Positions 61,628 through 64,000 of a stretch of DNA of 64,000 nt are shown in pieces. The notes beneath the pieces were generated by a model. The model worked only from the letters and a program-made list of their open reading frames with translations. It made no database searches and was not told the origin of the DNA. The position numbers and the translations under genes are program-made. Where the stretch lies: positions 1-64,000 of the forward strand of contig JAIOAU010000015.1 in assembly GCA_019873655.1 (NCBI GenBank). Reading direction: 5' to 3'. Position 1 is the first letter of the stretch. Every line of letters starts with the position of its first letter. The DNA is from Chloroflexota bacterium (lineage in GTDB: Bacteria; Chloroflexota; Anaerolineae; Anaerolineales; Villigracilaceae).

Positions 61628-63021
61628 CCCTACCAACCAAAATCGTCGTCATTGGCGCAGGCAGCGCCTCGTTTGGAGAGAACACCCTGGCGGCCCTGCT
61701 CCGTTCCCGCAAACTGCGCGGCTCGACCCTCGCCCTTGTCGACCGCAATCCCGAAACGCTCGACGTCGTCCGCCGCCTGGCCGAGCGCCTCAACCGCGAA
61801 TGGGACGCCGGCCTGACTCTCACCAGCCACACCGACCACCGCGACGCCCTGGACGATGCGACCCAGTTCGTCGTCTCGGCCATCGAGGTCGGGGCGCGCG
61901 AGGGCCTCTGGCGGCGCGACTTCGAAATCCCGCTCCAGTTCGGCGTCCGCCAGCCCTACGCCGAGAACGGCGGCCCGGGCGGATTCGCCCACGCCCTGCG
62001 CAACATCGGCCCCGTCCTGAACATCGTCCGGGACATGGAGCAGGTCTGTCCCCAGGCCTGGTTCATCAACTACACCAACCCGATGATTCGCATCTGCGAC
62101 CTGGTCAACCGTCACAGCCGCATCCGGGCCGTCGGCCTCTGCCACCAGATCTTCATCGGCTACGTCATGGTCGGCATCGCCCTTGCCAAAGACCTGGGCA
62201 TCGAGGTCCCGGAAGGCATCGTCGGCATGCACGCCGACATCACCCAGATTCCGCTCCATGAGCGCGTCAAGGAACAAATCGTCCCGCGCCTCGACATCCG
62301 CGCCGCCGGCCTGAACCACTTCTCCTGGATTCTCTCCATCTGCGACCGGCAGACCGGCGAGGACCTCTATCCGCTCTTCCGCCGCCGCTTCTTCGAACTC
62401 GACCCGGCCTTCGAGCCGCTCACCCGGCGCGTCTTCGAGGCCTTCGGCCTTTTCCCCGTCCCCGGCGACACACACCTATGCGAATACCTCCCCTGGCTGA
62501 CCGATCCGGTCACCAAGCCCTGGGAAAAATACAATATCCGACTCTACGATTGGGACATGATGGCCGCCGTGCGCGAATTCCAGCACGAACGCCTGCAGCG
62601 CATGGCCGACGGCGAACTGACCCTCGAGAGCCTGGAGGAAACCGACTCCGAGGGCGCGTTGGAGATGATCGAAAACGTCGCCGGCGCGGGGACGCATTAC
62701 CACCTGGCCGCCAACCTGCCCAACGCGGGCCAGATCGCCAACCTCCCGCTCGGCGCGCCGGTCGAAACCCCCGTCGTCGTGGACGGAGCCGGAATCCACC
62801 CCGTCCACGTGGGCAGCCTGCCCGAGCCGGTCGCCGAACTCCTGCGCCGCGAGATCACCGTCGCCCAACTGTGCGTGGACGCCGCCGTGGAAGGGAGCCG
62901 CGAAAAGGCGCTGCAATGCCTGCTCCTCGACCCGGTGATCACCGACATCGAGACGGCCAAATCGGTCCTGGATGCCTATTTGACCGAATACAAAGCGTAC
63001 TTGCCGCAATTCTGGAAATGA
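61624..63021 (+). CDS. GH4 family NAD-dependent glycosidase
   Basis: 465 residues. NAD-binding IVVIGAGSASFGENTL at the N terminus, then the GH4 signatures NYTNPM, GLCHQIFIG (metal-binding Cys/His) and GLNHFSWIL. GH4 enzymes cleave alpha- or beta-glycosides through an NAD/Mn redox mechanism. Galacturonidase, glucosidase or galactosidase cannot be told apart by eye, though the CHQ form is nearer to the galacturonidase-like group. Coupled to GH2. Confidence 0.93.
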   Translation: MTLPTKIVVIGAGSASFGENTLAALLRSRKLRGSTLALVDRNPETLDVVRRLAERLNREWDAGLTLTSHTDHRDALDDATQFVVSAIEVGAREGLWRRDFEIPLQFGVRQPYAENGGPGGFAHALRNIGPVLNIVRDMEQVCPQAWFINYTNPMIRICDLVNRHSRIRAVGLCHQIFIGYVMVGIALAKDLGIEVPEGIVGMHADITQIPLHERVKEQIVPRLDIRAAGLNHFSWILSICDRQTGEDLYPLFRRRFFELDPAFEPLTRRVFEAFGLFPVPGDTHLCEYLPWLTDPVTKPWEKYNIRLYDWDMMAAVREFQHERLQRMADGELTLESLEETDSEGALEMIENVAGAGTHYHLAANLPNAGQIANLPLGAPVETPVVVDGAGIHPVHVGSLPEPVAELLRREITVAQLCVDAAVEGSREKALQCLLLDPVITDIETAKSVLDAYLTEYKAYLPQFWK

Positions 63022-63028
63022 ATCGGGA

Positions 63029-63070
63029 GACGAGTGACGAGTGACGAGTGAGGAGTGACGAGTGACAGGC
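63029..63070. repeat. Heptamer array left of the four-helix-bundle gene
   Basis: GACGAGT (3 copies), GAGGAGT, GACGAGT, GACAGGC in tandem, which read as repeats of GAGTGAC. The unit is the reverse complement of that in the array on the other side of the gene. Confidence 0.9.
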
Positions 63071-63109
63071 ATGGCGTGTAATGCATTGGAAATTAGGAGG
63101 GAAACAGAC

Positions 63110-63478
63110 ATGTCACAAGACCGCTTGGAGTCGTTCGAGACCTACAAAATCGCGCGACAATTGTTCGATGATTTCTGGAAAGACTCTGCAATTGCCGGTC
63201 AAGACTACCGCGGCAGAGAACTGGTCAAACAGCAAATCCGAAGTCTGGATTCGATCTGCGCGAACATCGAAGAAGGGTATGGTCGCGGCTTTGGGAAAGA
63301 ACTGCCGCAACACCTCAAAATCGCTCGCGGCGAGGCGCGGGAAAGCAAAGGCCGCTTCGACCGCATGAAACATGTCCTGCCCGCCGACCTGATCGCCCAA
63401 AGGGTCGCCGCCCTCGACCGCATTATCGGCGCCCTGACCAACGCCATCATCAGCATCGAAAGAAAAAAGAATTCCTAA
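63110..63478 (+). CDS. Four-helix-bundle protein (S23/IVS type)
   Basis: 122 residues from MSQDRLESFETYKIARQLF; ATG follows AGGAGG by 10 bases. Helix pattern with QQIRSLDSICANIEEGYGR is the signature of the 23S rRNA intervening-sequence / TIGR02436 four-helix-bundle family. Members occur inside rRNA insertion sequences and scattered in genomes, function unknown. It interrupts the sugar operon and is flanked by inverted heptamer arrays. Confidence 0.92.
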   Translation: MSQDRLESFETYKIARQLFDDFWKDSAIAGQDYRGRELVKQQIRSLDSICANIEEGYGRGFGKELPQHLKIARGEARESKGRFDRMKHVLPADLIAQRVAALDRIIGALTNAIISIERKKNS

Positions 63479-63485
63479 TTCACCC

Positions 63486-63562
63486 GCCACCCGTCACCCG
63501 TCACTCGCCACCCGTCACTCGCCACCCGTCACTCGCCACCCGTCACTCGCCACCCGTCACCC
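63486..63562. repeat. Heptamer array right of the four-helix-bundle gene
   Basis: Eleven tandem units alternating GCCACCC and GTCACTC or GTCACCC. GTCACTC is the reverse complement of GAGTGAC in the left array. Confidence 0.92.
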
Positions 63563-63577
63563 ATCACAGGAGAACCA

Positions 63578-64000
63578 ATGACAAACTACTACCTCGGCAT
63601 CGACGTAGGAGGAACCAAGACCCACGCTCTGCTCGCCGACGAAAACGGCCAGGCGGTCGGCTTTGCCACGGGCGGACCCGGCAACTGGGAGGCGGTCGGC
63701 TACGACGGCCTGACCCGCGTCCTGAACGAGGTCACGCGCGCCGCGGCGGCCATGGCCGGCCTCGAAATCGAGCAGATTGCCGGCGCGGGCATGGGCCTGG
63801 CTGGCTTCGACTGGCCCTCGCAGTACGAAGCCCACATGCAAGCCATTGCTCCCCTCGGCCTGACCGGTCCGGTGCGAATCGTCAACGACGCCACCCTCGG
63901 CATCGTCGCCGGCGCGGAAGAGGGCTGGGGCGTTTCGGTCTGCTCGGGGACCGGCTGTAACTGCCGCGGCTGGAACCGCGACCACAGCCGCGAGGGCCGC
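63578..64000 (+). CDS. BadF/BadG-type kinase, partial
   Basis: Runs off the window end after 141 codons. MTNYYLGIDVGGTKTHALLAD (split across the limit) is the phosphate-1 motif of the ASKHA fold; GAGMGLAGFDWP, VNDATLGIVAG and SGTGCNCRG continue it, as in BadF/BcrAD ATPases and N-acetylglucosamine kinases. Most likely a sugar kinase for products of the GH2/GH4 pair. CAGGAG before the ATG at 63578 lies at the end of the heptamer array. Confidence 0.9.
   Translation, partial: MTNYYLGIDVGGTKTHALLADENGQAVGFATGGPGNWEAVGYDGLTRVLNEVTRAAAAMAGLEIEQIAGAGMGLAGFDWPSQYEAHMQAIAPLGLTGPVRIVNDATLGIVAGAEEGWGVSVCSGTGCNCRGWNRDHSREGR

Noticed and set aside
63486-63562. Possible CRISPR array
   Set aside because: Repeat unit is 7 bases with no spacers; period and size do not fit CRISPR. 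The same holds for the other arrays.

Overview
The window is a high-GC, gene-dense bacterial chromosome segment carrying about 48 protein genes, the last one cut by the window edge. No rRNA or tRNA gene was seen. Thr/Pro-rich lipoproteins, four-domain S1, a standalone TatB-like/TatC pair, a ligand-binding beta-propeller histidine kinase and many glycoside hydrolases suggest Chloroflexota, most likely class Anaerolineae. That placement is inference from gene style; no marker search was possible.

Layout. 1-6961: de novo purine operon purL-purQ-purC-purE-purF on the minus strand. purE is of the CO2-using class II type and purL carries two repeat-derived in-frame inserts. 7041-18204: small secreted proteins, uvrB, a lipoprotein, an ornithine cyclodeaminase-like enzyme, an MBL-fold hydrolase, mfd and pth. 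18357-21204: operon fabG, asp23-like, nusB, tatB-like, tatC. 21302-28428: secreted and membrane proteins (a glycoside-hydrolase-like lipoprotein, DedA, a PrsW-type protease, a DsbA-cyclophilin fusion, an HEXXH-like protein). 28488-33880: aminotransferase, GltD-like oxidoreductase, galK, dtd, trpS.

33976-35790 is a low-GC insertion of two integron-type gene cassettes: a GIY-YIG protein and a toxin-antitoxin pair. Each cassette ends in an attC-like site, and the array begins exactly at the last base of the TAG stop of a LysM-protein gene. No integrase is present. 36725-49901: purA, a DUF5060-type glycoside hydrolase, a two-component system, small membrane proteins, an M19 dipeptidase, rpsA and a fused AAA/VWA chelatase. 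49950-58030: a hypothetical, a HAD phosphatase, nadD, an MFS exporter, a WD40 lipoprotein, small secreted proteins and a GNAT protein. 58054-64000: a palindromic element, an NAD-dependent epimerase, then a sugar operon (GH2, GH4, BadF-type kinase) interrupted by a four-helix-bundle (S23-type) gene flanked by inverted heptanucleotide arrays.

Recurring signals: many promoters have an extended -10 (TGnTATAAT-like), several genes appear leaderless, and tandem heptamers recur at gene junctions and inside purL. The strongest candidates for something undescribed are the two-cassette array with its stop-codon insertion point, and the heptamer arrays tied to the four-helix-bundle gene and to insertions in purL.
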